A stretch of DNA of 64,000 bases from Tardiphaga alba (GCF_018279705.1 NZ_CP036498.1:4419001-4483000); one strand, 5' to 3'. Positions 44,061-54,290 are shown, numbered from the stretch's first letter. Numbers and translations: made by a program. The notes: generated from the sequence alone by a model not told the origin.

Positions 44061-44927
44061 GCGTCTCTCATGCCACTATATCGGACCCAGCGCGAGAGAC
44101 TTTGCATGGCGATGGCTGCGGCTTTCTCGCTATTCGTCGCAGCTCCGCTGCAGGCGGCCGAGCAGCCGCGCATCGCCTCGATCAATCTGTGCACCGATCA
44201 ATTGCTTGTCACCCTCGCCGATCCCGCGCAAATCCTCGGCCTCAGCCCGTTCGCGCGCGATCCGTTTCGTTCTTGGGACAAGAACAAGGCGGCACAATTT
44301 CGCTTGCTGTCCGGCGAGGCGGAAGATGTGTTGGCACTAAAGCCCGATCTTGTCGTCGCCGGCCGCTTTACCAAACGGGCCACGCGCGAGCTTCTCAAGG
44401 ACAAGGGCCTCAAGGTCGCTGAATTCGCGCCTGCGCGCTCGCTCGACGAGGTGAAGAAGCAGCTGCGAGAAATGGGCGCGCTGGTGAAGCATCCCGAGCG
44501 TGCCGAAGCCGAGATCGCGAAACTCGACGTCGCCATCGCCAACGCGCGTGCCGCAGCACAGCGCAATCCGCTTCGCGTGCTCGCCGTGTCGCGCCGCGGC
44601 TGGGTGTCGGGTGGCGATAACCTCACGACGTCACTTCTATCAGCCGTGGGCCTCAAGAATGCCGGCGGCGAACTGGGGCTCAAGGCCGGCGGCTTCGCAT
44701 CGCTGGAGGCGATCATCACGTTGAAGCCGGATCTCCTGCTGGTGGCGGACACCACGGACTTTGCCGAAGACGAAGGCCGCGCCTTCCTGCTGCACCCCGC
44801 GCTGGAAAAGACCTATCCGCCCTCGAAGCGCCTCGTACTCCCCGAGCGTCTCACCGCTTGCGGTGGTCCGACCATGGTGGAAGCACTGGATCGCCTGAGC
44901 GCTGAAATCAACCGCGTGGCGCCCTGA
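44052..44927 (+). CDS. btuF: periplasmic cobalamin-binding protein
   Basis: 291 residues from ATG 44052, which has GAGGT seven bases upstream. This start lies inside the first codons of the divergent cobD gene; ATGs at 44070 and 44106 are alternatives. The early start gives a signal peptide with a basic n-region (YRTQRER) and cleavage near PLQAAEQ. Class III periplasmic-binding fold; PRIASINLCTDQLLVTLADP is typical of BtuF-type proteins. The longer upstream frame is antisense to cobD. It overlaps cbiB by one base (TGATG). Confidence 0.85.
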   Translation: MFHASLMPLYRTQRERLCMAMAAAFSLFVAAPLQAAEQPRIASINLCTDQLLVTLADPAQILGLSPFARDPFRSWDKNKAAQFRLLSGEAEDVLALKPDLVVAGRFTKRATRELLKDKGLKVAEFAPARSLDEVKKQLREMGALVKHPERAEAEIAKLDVAIANARAAAQRNPLRVLAVSRRGWVSGGDNLTTSLLSAVGLKNAGGELGLKAGGFASLEAIITLKPDLLLVADTTDFAEDEGRAFLLHPALEKTYPPSKRLVLPERLTACGGPTMVEALDRLSAEINRVAP

Positions 44928-45895
44928 TGCTCGTACACAGCGATGCGCTTTGGCTGGTGGTCGCCGCACTCCTGCTGGATGCGGTGATTGGCGATCCCGA
45001 CTGGCTGTGGCGCCGCGCGCCGCATCCCGTCGTGTGGATCGGCAATGGCATCGGCTGGCTCGAGCAACGGCTCAATCGCGAGACCTGGTCGAAGCAAGCA
45101 CGCAAGCTTGCGGGAGTCCTGACGGTTATCGTTCTCGTCAGCATCGCGCTTCTGGTGGGCGCGTTCATCTCGGATCTGCTGCACGGCCATTGGCTTGGCC
45201 TATTAGTCGAAGCCCTGATCGCATCCCTGTTGATCGCCCAGCGCAGCCTCTACCAGCACGTCGCCCGCGTGCATCATGCCTTTGCGGAAGGTGGCTTGCC
45301 CGCAGCTCGCAAGGCTGTCGCCATGATCGTCGGCCGCGATCCCGAACGCCTCGACGACGCCGGTGTCGCGCGCGCTGCAATCGAATCGACGGCAGAGAAT
45401 TTCTCCGATGGCATCGTTGCGCCGGTGTTCTGGCTGGCGCTACTCGGCCTGCCCGGCCTGATCGCCTACAAGGCCATCAACACGGCGGACTCCATGATCG
45501 GCCACCGCACCGATCGCTATGTCGATTTCGGCTGGGCTGCCGCGCGGCTTGATGATTTGGTCAACCTCGTGCCCGCGCGCCTCTCCGGCGTGCTGGTCGC
45601 ATTCGCTGCGCCTGTGATCCGAGGATCGATCGTCACATCGCTCAAGACCATGCTGCGCGATGCGCGAAAACATCGTTCGCCCAATGCCGGCTGGCCGGAA
45701 AGCGCCATGGCCAGCGCCCTCGGCATCGCACTGTCAGGCCCGCGCGTTTACGCGGAAGGCGCCGCGAACGAGCCATATCTCAATGCAGATGGCCGCGTGG
45801 CAGAGCCCGACGACATCCGCCGCGCGCTGCGCGTCTACGCCGTCGCTTGTGGACTTGAAATCGTGATCTACGCCTTGCTGGCGTGGCTGCTCTGA
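44927..45895 (+). CDS. cbiB: adenosylcobinamide-phosphate synthase
   Basis: 322-residue membrane protein (CobD in the P. denitrificans scheme). It joins adenosylcobyric acid to aminopropanol phosphate. It opens with the family motif [16 protein letters not shown]...[29 protein letters not shown] and the ending typical of CbiB are present. It ends 28 bases inside the convergent cobQ gene. Confidence 0.92.
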   Translation: MLVHSDALWLVVAALLLDAVIGDPDWLWRRAPHPVVWIGNGIGWLEQRLNRETWSKQARKLAGVLTVIVLVSIALLVGAFISDLLHGHWLGLLVEALIASLLIAQRSLYQHVARVHHAFAEGGLPAARKAVAMIVGRDPERLDDAGVARAAIESTAENFSDGIVAPVFWLALLGLPGLIAYKAINTADSMIGHRTDRYVDFGWAAARLDDLVNLVPARLSGVLVAFAAPVIRGSIVTSLKTMLRDARKHRSPNAGWPESAMASALGIALSGPRVYAEGAANEPYLNADGRVAEPDDIRRALRVYAVACGLEIVIYALLAWLL

Positions 45896-47367
45896 CGTTT
45901 TCGCGCGATCGCGATCAGCGCATCGATATCGAGATGCGCCTCGCAATGATCCGCCAGCGCATCGAGCGCCGCTTCCACCTGCGCATCATAGGCAAGTGAT
46001 GACGCGATGCCGAGCTGCGCCAGCCACGCCTTGCGGAAGGCGTCGCCAGTGAAGAGGCCATGCACATAAGTGCCCTGCACGCGCCCGTCGCGCGAGATCG
46101 CGCCATCCGGCCGCACGCCGATGCTCACCATCGGCCGCGCGCAATCAGCGCCGCTGCTGCGACCCATGTGGATTTCGTAGCCCTCGACGGCTGCACCGCT
46201 GGCAACATGCGTCCCCGAGACGATGGTCGTCGATTTACTGCCACTCATGACGGTCTCGATATCGAGGAGGCCGAGCCCTTCAACCTCACCCCGCGCGCCA
46301 TCGACGCCATCGGGATCAGCGATGCGACGGCCGAGCATCTGATAACCGCCGCACAGGCCGAGCACATGGCCGCCGCGCCGCATATGCGCCGCGATATCGA
46401 TATCCCAGCCCTGCGCGCGCAGGAAAGCGAGGTCACCGATGGTGGACTTGCTGCCGGGAATGATCACTACATCGGCATTGCCGGGAATGGCCTCACCGGG
46501 TCTGACGAAAACCAGTTTGACGCCGGGCTCCATGCCGAGCGGATCGAGATCGTCGAAATTGGCGATCCGCGCCAGCACCGGCACTGCGATGACGCGCGTG
46601 GCGTTGGAACTTTGCGCACGATCGAGATCGACCGCATCCTCGGCCGGCAACATCGCGGCCTGTGGTAACCATGGCAGCACGCCGATGGAGCGCCAGCCGG
46701 TGAGGTCCGTGATCGCCTTGAGGCCATCGTCGAACAGCCGGGGATCACCACGAAACTTATTGACGATGAAGCCATGAATACGTGCGCGTTCGTCCGGCTC
46801 CAGCACCAGATGCGTGCCGGCCAATGACGCAATGACACCGCCGCGATCGATGTCGCCAGCGAGGACCACGGGAACATCGGCCGCCGCCGCAAAGCCCATA
46901 TTGGCGATGTCGCCCTTGCGCAGATTGATTTCGGCCGGACTACCCGCACCTTCGACCAGCACGATATCGGCGCTGTCGGCGAGCCGCGAAAAGCTCTCGA
47001 GCACCGCGGGCAGCAATGCCGCCTTCTTCTCCAGATAATTCTTCGCCCGCAGCGTGCCCCAGCGCTGGCCCTGCACGATCACCTGCGATCCCGTGTCGGT
47101 CTCCGGCTTCAGCAGAACAGGATTCATATGCACGCTGGGCGCCAGCCGGGCCGCGCGCGCCTGCACCGCTTGCGCGCGGCCGATCTCGCCGCCATCCACA
47201 GCGACAGCGGCATTGTTCGACATGTTCTGCGGCTTGAACGGTGCGACCTTGAGGCCACGCCGCACCAATGCCCGCGCCAGCCCGGCGACGATCGTCGACT
47301 TGCCGGCATTGGAGCCGGTCGCCTGGATCATCAGCGCGGGCGTGGAGCGGTTCATCGGCTGCCTCAT
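45868..47367 (-). CDS. cobQ: cobyric acid synthase
   Basis: 499 residues. An N-terminal ATP-binding domain of the dethiobiotin synthase type ([11 protein letters not shown]) and a C-terminal class I glutamine amidotransferase domain ([11 protein letters not shown] with the nucleophile Cys, His near residue 440). It amidates four side chains of adenosylcobyrinic acid a,c-diamide. It is the last gene of the leftward cob operon, separated from cobO by a repeat of about 120 bases. Confidence 0.94.
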   Translation of the reverse strand: MRQPMNRSTPALMIQATGSNAGKSTIVAGLARALVRRGLKVAPFKPQNMSNNAAVAVDGGEIGRAQAVQARAARLAPSVHMNPVLLKPETDTGSQVIVQGQRWGTLRAKNYLEKKAALLPAVLESFSRLADSADIVLVEGAGSPAEINLRKGDIANMGFAAAADVPVVLAGDIDRGGVIASLAGTHLVLEPDERARIHGFIVNKFRGDPRLFDDGLKAITDLTGWRSIGVLPWLPQAAMLPAEDAVDLDRAQSSNATRVIAVPVLARIANFDDLDPLGMEPGVKLVFVRPGEAIPGNADVVIIPGSKSTIGDLAFLRAQGWDIDIAAHMRRGGHVLGLCGGYQMLGRRIADPDGVDGARGEVEGLGLLDIETVMSGSKSTTIVSGTHVASGAAVEGYEIHMGRSSGADCARPMVSIGVRPDGAISRDGRVQGTYVHGLFTGDAFRKAWLAQLGIASSLAYDAQVEAALDALADHCEAHLDIDALIAIARKRQSSHASKA

Positions 47368-47375
47368 ACTCCCAT

Positions 47376-47493
47376 GTCATCCCCCCGAAAGCGGGGATCC
47401 ATCGACTCCGAAATCGTGGTGACGCTCAGTCGCGGCAACACCATTTCAACAATTAGCTCGGAGGTTAGGGGTCCCCGGTTTCGCGGGGACGAC
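47376..47493. repeat. palindromic element with 'gtcatcccc...ggggacgac' ends
   Basis: Arms gtcatccccccgaaagcggggatcc and its near-complement ending cgcggggacgac enclose about 65 bases. This looks like the widespread rhizobial palindromic repeat family. It lies between cobO and cobQ inside the operon. Confidence 0.8.
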
Positions 47494-47506
47494 AGGAGGA
47501 GCTTCA

Positions 47507-48136
47507 TCAGAATTCCACGCCCTTCTGGCCCCTGATGCCGGCACGGAATGGATGTTTCACCAGCGTCATTTCGGTGACCAGATCAGCCATCTCGATCAGT
47601 TCCGGCTTGGCATTGCGGCCGGTGATGACGACATGCTTGTCCGCTGGCTTCTCCTCGCGCAGGAAGGTCAGCACCTCGTTGAGATCGAGATAGTCATAGC
47701 GCAGCACGATGTTGAGCTCGTCCAGCAGCACCATGCGATGGCGATCGTCACGGATCAGTTCCTTGGCGCGCTCCCAGCCCGCCGTCGCAGCAGCGATGTC
47801 GCGCTCGCGATCCTGGGTCTCCCAGGTGAACCCTTCGCCCATGATATGCAGCGTCACGAGTTCCGGAAATTTCGCCAGCACGCGCGCTTCGCCGGTGTCC
47901 CAGCTCGGTGACTTCGTGAATTGCACGACGCCGACCGGCATCTCATGGCCGATATGGCGAAACACCATGCCAAGCGCAGCCGAGGTCTTGCCTTTGCCGG
48001 TGCCGGTATGGACGATCAGGAGGCCCTTCTCGCCCACCTTGGTGGCCATGATCTTGTCTTTCGCCGCCTTGTGCTTGGCGGCCTTATCCTTGTGCCGGAG
48101 ATTCTCGGCGGCGTTGTCTGCTGCAGAGTCGCTCAT
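47507..48136 (-). CDS. cobO: cob(I)yrinic acid a,c-diamide adenosyltransferase
   Basis: 209 residues, CobA/CobO/BtuR family. P-loop GTGKGKTSA at 44-52 and the ATP-handling VVQFTKSPSWDTGE and LDELNIVLRYDYL segments. It adds the adenosyl ligand to cobalt. It overlaps the end of cobN by four bases. The Lys/Ala/Asp-rich N-terminus of about 30 residues is variable in the family. Confidence 0.93.
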   Translation of the reverse strand: MSDSAADNAAENLRHKDKAAKHKAAKDKIMATKVGEKGLLIVHTGTGKGKTSAALGMVFRHIGHEMPVGVVQFTKSPSWDTGEARVLAKFPELVTLHIMGEGFTWETQDRERDIAAATAGWERAKELIRDDRHRMVLLDELNIVLRYDYLDLNEVLTFLREEKPADKHVVITGRNAKPELIEMADLVTEMTLVKHPFRAGIRGQKGVEF

Positions 48137-51100
48137 GCGTGTTCCCTCGCGATTTGCTTGGTCGTCATCAATTCAGAAATCAGATGCTGCGCGCTATTCG
48201 AGCGCGGCGTCCACAGTCCACGGCGGATCGCTTCAGCGAAGCGTGCCGCCGTCTCCTGCAGCGCAGCAGGATTGGCGTTGGTCATGAAATCACGGACTTC
48301 GTCGTTTTCCAGATAGGCCGAAAACAGCTGATCGAAATGGTGATTGCCCACCGCATCTGTCGAGGCGGCAAAGCCGAACAGGTAGTCCACGGTGGCGGCG
48401 ATCTCGAACGCGCCTTTATAGCCGTGCCGCATCACGCCCGCGATCCATTTCGGATTGGCACCGCGGCCGCGCACCACGCGCGAAATCTCATTCGCCAGCG
48501 AGCGCGCGATCGGTGCTTCCGGCCGCGATGTGTCGATATGGGCGACACGCGGCGCCGAGCCCTTGAGTGTCTGCACCGTGGCCGCGAGACCGCCGATGAA
48601 CTGGTAGTAGTCGTCGGAATCGAGAATATCGTGCTCGCGATTGTCCTGGGCCTGCGCCACCAGATCGACAGACTTCAATCGCTCGGCAAATTCGTCGCGT
48701 GCGCCGTCGCCATCTGAGCCGCTGCCATAAGCATAACCGCCCCAATCGAGATAGACACCGGCAATGTCGGCACGGTTGCTCCAGCCGCCTTCATCCATCA
48801 GCGCCTGCAGGCCCGCACCATAGGCGCCGGGCTTGGAGCCGAACACGCGACGCATCGCCTGCCGCCGCGCGGTCTCGCAATTCACGCCGCTGGCTTCGAG
48901 CGCGCGTGCGCGGGCACGGACATTCGCAGCAATCGGATTGGCGTCATCGGGCTCGTCGAGTTCGGCTACCGCGCTGACGGCCGAGCCGATGATGTCCATC
49001 TGCGTCGGGAACGCGTCGCGGAACAGGCCCGAGACACGGAACGTCACATCGACGCGCGGACGCTTCAGCTCGGACAACGGAGTGATGGCAAAGCCGGTGA
49101 CGCGGCCCGATGTCTCTTCCCACACCGGACGCGCGCCGATCAGCGCCAGCGCCTGCGCAACATCGTCGCCGCCGGTACGCATATTCGCCGTCCCCCAGGC
49201 CGAGAGCGCGATGCTGCGCGGCCATTCACCGGCATCCTGCCAATAGGCTTCGACCAAACGCTCAGCTGAGAGTTGACCGATGCGCCAGGCCGATGGCGTC
49301 GGCACCGCGCGGACATCGACGGCGAAGAAATTGCGACCGGTCGGCAGCACATCGGGCCGACCACGCGTCGGCGCGCCCGATGGGCCCGGCCGGATGAAGC
49401 GACCGTCAAGACCCTTGAGGAAAGCCGCCATCTCGGCGTCACCGCACGCATCGATGGCGGGACGCAGGGATTTTTCGATCCAGCCGAGGATGTGCGCGGT
49501 CTGGGTCCAGCTCTCATCGCAGGCGATGTCGCCGGCGACCAGCTTCAACGCCAACGCCTCGATCCGCTCGACCGTATCGCCCGTCGTCCGCCAAGGAGCG
49601 ACTGACATCTCGTTGAGCATATTCGGTCGCGGACCGAGATAGTCGTCGGCCATATCGCGGGTCAACGGATCGAAGTTGCCGAGCCCGAGATCGATCGCCA
49701 GAGCACGGTGCAGCGACGCATCCTGCTGACGGATGTCCGATCGCGGCAGCCGCGCGATGGAGACGAGGAGATCGTTGCGCTGCGCCTCTTCCGGCGTGCG
49801 GCCGAAAATATGCAAGCCGTCGCGGATCTGCATTTCCTTGAGATCGCAGAGATGGGCGTCGAGCGCACGCAACGCCTCGTAGGTCGGCGTGTCGCGCCCG
49901 ATATCGACATCGCTGTCGATCTGCTGGGCGCGGGCAAAAGACAGAATGTCCTCCGCGATGACCGACGCCCGCTTCGGATCGAGATCGCTGGCCGCGGCAT
50001 ATTCATCGACCAGACTTTCCAGCCGGGCGAGATCGTCATGCAATTCCGCGCGCGTCATCGGCGGCGTCAGGTGATCGACGATGACAGCCGAAGTGCGCCG
50101 CTTGGCCTGGATGCCTTCGCCGGGATCATTGACGATGAAGGGATAGAGATGCGGCAACGGCCCGAGGATCGCATCGGGCAGGCATTCTGCAGAGAGGCCG
50201 GTGCTCTTGCCGGGCAGCCATTCCAGATTTCCATGCTTGCCCACATGGGCGATCGCGTGGATGTCGAATTGCTGCCGGAGCCAGAGATAGAAAGCGAGAT
50301 AGTGATGCGGCGGCACCAGATCGGGATCGTGATAGGTGGTCTTGGGATCGATATTGTAGCCACGCGCCGGCTGCACGCCGACGACGACGTTGCCGAAGCG
50401 ATGCAGGCCGAGACGGAAAGCGTCGTCGATTACATGCGGACCGTTGCCGGCATCACCCCAACGCGCTTCGACAGCGGTTCGCACGTTTGCAGGTAATCCC
50501 GCAAAGGCTTCGCGATAATCTGCGAGCGACCATGTAACGCCGCCGCTGCGCGTTGCACGCTCATACAGCGCATTGGTTGGCCCCTGCTGCAGCAAGTCCA
50601 TCATCGCGGCTGACGTCGCCGGCGCATCTGCCGTGCCATAGCCTGCGGCCTGCATCGCCTTGATGATATCCACGAGGCTCTGCGGCGTATCGAGGCCCAC
50701 GCCGTTTGCAAGGCGCCCGTCGCGATTTGGATAATTGGCAAGGATCAGCGCCACACGACGCTCGGCGATGTCGGTGCGACGCAGGCACACCCAGGCGCGC
50801 GCGAGATCGGCGGCCGCATCGATGCGGTCTGCTACAGGCTTCAGCAGCGTCGGCGTAAAACCGCCGTCGCTCGTGCCGCGCTCCTTGAAGGCGATGACAT
50901 TTGCAAAAATACGGCCATCGACTTCCGGTAGCACCACATGCATCGCAAGATCGCGCGGATTGAGGCCACGCGACGATGCCTCCCAGCTTGCATGCGAGAT
51001 GCCGGCCTGCGCGACCTGCAGCACGGGGCAACCCGACGCAGAGAGCACACCGGCATCATCATTGGCGGTCGCTGTCGCGAAAGCCGTAGCGTTGACAATC

Positions 51101-51849
51101 ACATCGGGCGGAAACGCCGCAAGTGCCCCACGCAGGAAGGCAACTGAACGCTCGTCCTTGAGACTGGTGACGTAAAGGCAGACCGGATTGAGACCGCGCG
51201 CATCCAGCGCATCGCGCAGCGCTGCGATCGCCGCCGTGTCGCCGCCGGCGACCAGGGCGCGATAGAAGATCACCACCGCATTGGGCCGTTTGTCACTCAT
51301 CGGCGCCTGCGGCCAGAAGCCCGCAGACGGCATCGGCCGCGCCGCGGGCGGCTTCTCGCTTTGCCCGATCAGATGCGCGGCATAGCGCAGCGCCAGCGTC
51401 GCATTCTCGACGCCGCCTTCGCTGCAATAGCGCCACAGGGCATGGGTCGCATCGGCATTCACCGTGCCGCGCGCGGCGAGTTCGGAATTCCAGTCCATCT
51501 CGCCCGGAATGCAGGCAAACAGCGCGCCGCGCGCGATGGCATCGCTGCGCAGGCTCTCGACGCCATGCGGCCAGTAGCTGATGCCGCCGAGCATGCGCAG
51601 CAGAACGATCTTCGCCCGCGCCAGCGTTCGCTCGACATAGAGATCGACCGAGGCGGGATGGCCGAGCGCAAGAAGATTGGTCAGCCGCACGCTCGGGAAA
51701 TCGCCGGGTAGGCTCGCATGCGCGGCACCGAAGGCAGCGAGATCGCTATCCGCCGCCGACAGCACGACGATATCGGCGGTGTCCTGCCCGAGATCGCGGG
51801 CGACGTCGCCGTCGTCAATACTGCCGGAGGTGTCGAGCTTGAGATGCAT
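48133..51849 (-). CDS. cobN: cobaltochelatase subunit CobN
   Basis: 1238 residues, the large subunit of the aerobic ATP-dependent cobalt chelatase (CobN/BchH family). It inserts Co2+ into hydrogenobyrinic acid a,c-diamide. The family segments HAIAHVGKHGNLEWLPGKSTGLS, GLHIFGRTPEE and GAYGAGLQALMDEGGW are present. The usual partner subunits (CobS/CobT chelatase type) are not in this window. A repeat of about 130 bases separates it from cobW upstream. Confidence 0.94.
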   Translation of the reverse strand: MHLKLDTSGSIDDGDVARDLGQDTADIVVLSAADSDLAAFGAAHASLPGDFPSVRLTNLLALGHPASVDLYVERTLARAKIVLLRMLGGISYWPHGVESLRSDAIARGALFACIPGEMDWNSELAARGTVNADATHALWRYCSEGGVENATLALRYAAHLIGQSEKPPAARPMPSAGFWPQAPMSDKRPNAVVIFYRALVAGGDTAAIAALRDALDARGLNPVCLYVTSLKDERSVAFLRGALAAFPPDVIVNATAFATATANDDAGVLSASGCPVLQVAQAGISHASWEASSRGLNPRDLAMHVVLPEVDGRIFANVIAFKERGTSDGGFTPTLLKPVADRIDAAADLARAWVCLRRTDIAERRVALILANYPNRDGRLANGVGLDTPQSLVDIIKAMQAAGYGTADAPATSAAMMDLLQQGPTNALYERATRSGGVTWSLADYREAFAGLPANVRTAVEARWGDAGNGPHVIDDAFRLGLHRFGNVVVGVQPARGYNIDPKTTYHDPDLVPPHHYLAFYLWLRQQFDIHAIAHVGKHGNLEWLPGKSTGLSAECLPDAILGPLPHLYPFIVNDPGEGIQAKRRTSAVIVDHLTPPMTRAELHDDLARLESLVDEYAAASDLDPKRASVIAEDILSFARAQQIDSDVDIGRDTPTYEALRALDAHLCDLKEMQIRDGLHIFGRTPEEAQRNDLLVSIARLPRSDIRQQDASLHRALAIDLGLGNFDPLTRDMADDYLGPRPNMLNEMSVAPWRTTGDTVERIEALALKLVAGDIACDESWTQTAHILGWIEKSLRPAIDACGDAEMAAFLKGLDGRFIRPGPSGAPTRGRPDVLPTGRNFFAVDVRAVPTPSAWRIGQLSAERLVEAYWQDAGEWPRSIALSAWGTANMRTGGDDVAQALALIGARPVWEETSGRVTGFAITPLSELKRPRVDVTFRVSGLFRDAFPTQMDIIGSAVSAVAELDEPDDANPIAANVRARARALEASGVNCETARRQAMRRVFGSKPGAYGAGLQALMDEGGWSNRADIAGVYLDWGGYAYGSGSDGDGARDEFAERLKSVDLVAQAQDNREHDILDSDDYYQFIGGLAATVQTLKGSAPRVAHIDTSRPEAPIARSLANEISRVVRGRGANPKWIAGVMRHGYKGAFEIAATVDYLFGFAASTDAVGNHHFDQLFSAYLENDEVRDFMTNANPAALQETAARFAEAIRRGLWTPRSNSAQHLISELMTTKQIAREHA

Positions 51850-51891
51850 GTGATGTTGTGCGTCTTCCTGTTACACACGGACAGAAATGCT

Positions 51892-52022
51892 CCCTCCCCC
51901 TTGTGGGGAGGGCCGGGGTGGGGGTGCACCACGTGACGTCAGCGGTTGTGGAAGCACCCCACCCGTCTCGACGGCTGCGCCGTCGATCCACCCTCCCCAG
52001 TCGCTTCGCTCCGGGGGAGGGA
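51892..52022. repeat. dispersed 'ccctcccc' repeat, copy 4
   Basis: Shares ccacgtgacgtcagcggttgtgg, ccccacccgtctcg and ccaccctccccagtcgcttcgctcc with the copies at 23950, 35310 and 36117. Inserted between cobW and cobN within the cob operon. Confidence 0.85.
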
Positions 52023-52028
52023 AGAGAA

Positions 52029-53042
52029 CTAGCCCGCCAGCGCTTTTCTTGCTGCGTCGGCATCAAAGCCTTTCAGCCCGATCACCACGAGATGTTCGGG
52101 ATGGCTGACATCGGGCCGCGCGAAAGCGAGATCGACGCGGGCGCCCACGGCTTGCACGACAATCGGGGCAGGCTTGTCGGCGATGCGGGCATGGCCCTTG
52201 ACGCGCAGCACGCCTTCGAGACCGAGAGCATCGCTGACACGCGCGCGCATGGTGTCGAGATCGGCCGCGGCAGTCGGCTTGATGACGATGCTATCGAAAT
52301 CGTCGTGATCGTGTTCTTCTTCCTCGCCGTGATGACCGACGCGCGCGGCCATGTCATCTTCGGCTGCGGCATTGAGGCCGATCAGCACCGTTGGCGCGAG
52401 ATCGCCCTTGGAGCGGACGATACCGACATTGGCGCGGAGCTCGGCCTTCAGCTTGGCCTCGATCTCGGCGAGCTGTTCGGCGCTGACGAGATCGCTCTTG
52501 GAAAGCACCACGAGATCGGCACAGGCGAGCTGATCCTCGAACACTTCCTCGATGGGATCGTCGTGATCGATGCCTTCATCGGCAGCGCGCTGTTCGGCGA
52601 GCGCATGCTCATCGAGCGTGATCCGGCCTTCGGACAGCGCCAGCGCATCAACGACAGTGACGACGCCATCGACAGTGGCGCGTGTCTTCACGGCGGGCCA
52701 CGCAAACGCCTTCAGCAGCGGTTGCGGCAGCGCGAGGCCAGAAGTCTCGATCACGATGGCATCGAGCGGGCGCTCGCGCGACAGCAGCTTTTCCATGGTC
52801 GGCACGAAATCATCGGCCACGGTGCAGCAGATGCAGCCATTGGTGAGCTCGACGATGTCGCCGGGCGCGCAAGCCTTTGCCGCACATTCCTCGACAAGGC
52901 CGCCATCGAAACCGGCATCGCCGAATTCATTGACGATCACAGCGATGCGGCGGCCATCGGCTTGCGTCAGCAGCGAACGCAGCAGCGTGGTTTTGCCTGC
53001 GCCGAGAAAGCCGGTGAGGACGGTGACGGGAACGCGGGACAT
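52029..53042 (-). CDS. cobW: CobW GTPase
   Basis: 337 residues, COG0523 metal-chaperone GTPase. P-loop GFLGAGKTT at 11-19, the metal-binding GCICC at 69-73, and a histidine/acid-rich stretch (HHGEEEEHDHDD) near residue 240. The CobW C-terminal domain follows. It is thought to supply cobalt to CobN, which is encoded next. It lies directly after cobU without a gap. Confidence 0.93.
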   Translation of the reverse strand: MSRVPVTVLTGFLGAGKTTLLRSLLTQADGRRIAVIVNEFGDAGFDGGLVEECAAKACAPGDIVELTNGCICCTVADDFVPTMEKLLSRERPLDAIVIETSGLALPQPLLKAFAWPAVKTRATVDGVVTVVDALALSEGRITLDEHALAEQRAADEGIDHDDPIEEVFEDQLACADLVVLSKSDLVSAEQLAEIEAKLKAELRANVGIVRSKGDLAPTVLIGLNAAAEDDMAARVGHHGEEEEHDHDDFDSIVIKPTAAADLDTMRARVSDALGLEGVLRVKGHARIADKPAPIVVQAVGARVDLAFARPDVSHPEHLVVIGLKGFDADAARKALAG

Positions 53043-53573
53043 TCAGTTCTCCTGAAAACGCTTGAGCCAAAGCGGAAGGCCGGCAGCGACGAAAGCGACA
53101 TTGTTGACGGCTGCGGCGATGGTTTGATTGAGACGGCCCTGCGCATCACGAAAGGCGCGGCCGATCGGCGTCTCGGGCACGAGGCCGAGGCCGACTTCAT
53201 TGGACACGAAGACGATGGGATAGCGCGACACGTCGAGAAAGCGCACCAGACGCTTCGCCTCGACTTCGGGATCGCGCTCGGCCATCATCAGATTGGAGAG
53301 CCAGAGCGTCAGGCAATCGACGAGGACGACGCGGCCGATGGTGGATTCGCGTGTCAGCGTGTCCACCAGCGCCAGCGGCTCCTCGACGGTGATCCAGCCT
53401 TCGCCGCGCTGCTTGCGATGCTGCGCGATGCGCGCCTGCATCTCATCGTCGCCGGCCGTCGCCGTGGCGAGATAGACTTTTGTGAGCGACATCTCGCCGA
53501 TCAGCCGTTCGGCGAAAGCCGATTTGCCGGAGCGCGCGCCGCCGAGGACGAGCGTGGTGCCGAGCGACGTCAT
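53043..53573 (-). CDS. cobU: bifunctional adenosylcobinamide kinase/guanylyltransferase
   Basis: 176 residues (CobP in the P. denitrificans scheme). P-loop GGARSGKS at 11-18; the family segments YLATATAGDDEMQARIAQH (with the guanylylated His region) and VDCLTLWLSNL. It phosphorylates adenosylcobinamide and forms the GDP derivative. It overlaps the DUF1636 gene by four bases. Confidence 0.92.
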   Translation of the reverse strand: MTSLGTTLVLGGARSGKSAFAERLIGEMSLTKVYLATATAGDDEMQARIAQHRKQRGEGWITVEEPLALVDTLTRESTIGRVVLVDCLTLWLSNLMMAERDPEVEAKRLVRFLDVSRYPIVFVSNEVGLGLVPETPIGRAFRDAQGRLNQTIAAAVNNVAFVAAGLPLWLKRFQEN

Positions 53574-54016
53574 TTCGGCGCCCTGCCGTCTTCCGGAGAC
53601 CAGCGCAGCGGCGGCACGCGCGCCACCATGCCCTTGCGCAACACATCGGCGCGCTCACGCCATGGCACGAGCCCGTAGTCGGATTTTTGATAGGACTGCA
53701 CGAAAGAGGCGACGGCATCCGGGCCGGTGTCCGTCACGAGATCGCCGAACAAGAACGTGTAGCCATCCTGGCTCGTCACCGCGACGGTGGTCGGCCGCTT
53801 GCAGACGCTGAGACATTGCACCGGCCGCACCATGACAGCGACATCGCGCTCATCGAGCGCAGCCGTCACCGCATCGAGCATCGCCGGGCCGACGACCGCA
53901 CCATCAGCCGCCTTGCAATTCACGCAGACGCTCACCACCACCGGCGCTGAGGGCAGCGGGCGAGGCAATTCGGTGACACGGGAGTCATCAGGCAAGGTCG
54001 ATGCGTTGCGATCCAT
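53570..54016 (-). CDS. DUF1636 metal-binding protein
   Basis: 148 residues from ATG 54016 (a GTG at 54019 precedes it). Thioredoxin-like ferredoxin fold with cysteine pairs CVNC and CLSVC, which could bind a [2Fe-2S] cluster or a metal ion. First gene after the minus-strand B12 riboswitch and coupled to cobU. DUF1636 is frequently linked to cobalamin synthesis; a redox or cobalt-handling role is inferred, not known. Confidence 0.82.
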   Translation of the reverse strand: MDRNASTLPDDSRVTELPRPLPSAPVVVSVCVNCKAADGAVVGPAMLDAVTAALDERDVAVMVRPVQCLSVCKRPTTVAVTSQDGYTFLFGDLVTDTGPDAVASFVQSYQKSDYGLVPWRERADVLRKGMVARVPPLRWSPEDGRAPK

Positions 54017-54122
54017 CACGGGCTCAAATCAGACGAGCTTTGTTGGGTCGCGCGGATGCGGGCATCCACTCGCTCCCGTCCGGTGCACCCCGCCCCGACG
54101 ACGCCTCCAAAGCACAGTTCAT

Positions 54123-54290
54123 GACGGCAGGTCTCCTGGCTCGCGAGTCGGCGCCCGCTGCCGCCTTCCCAGCAGCTCCCCTATCGGGAACTCCCAGTGG
54201 CACCGGCTCGGGCTCATCGCTTACAGTTGCGGGGGCAGCGCCGGTATCGCACCGGCTTCCCTTTTCACCTTCCTCGCGGAAGGACCATCG
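54123..54290 (-). ncRNA. cobalamin (B12) riboswitch upstream of the cob operon
   Basis: Read on the minus strand: ggtgaaaagggaagccggtg, then gctgcccccgcaactgtaagc, then gtgccact, gggaaggcggc and the B12 box gagccaggagacctgcc (54125-54141). It ends about 105 bases before the DUF1636 start. It should turn off DUF1636-cobU-cobW-cobN-cobO(-cobQ) when adenosylcobalamin is plentiful. Confidence 0.92.
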
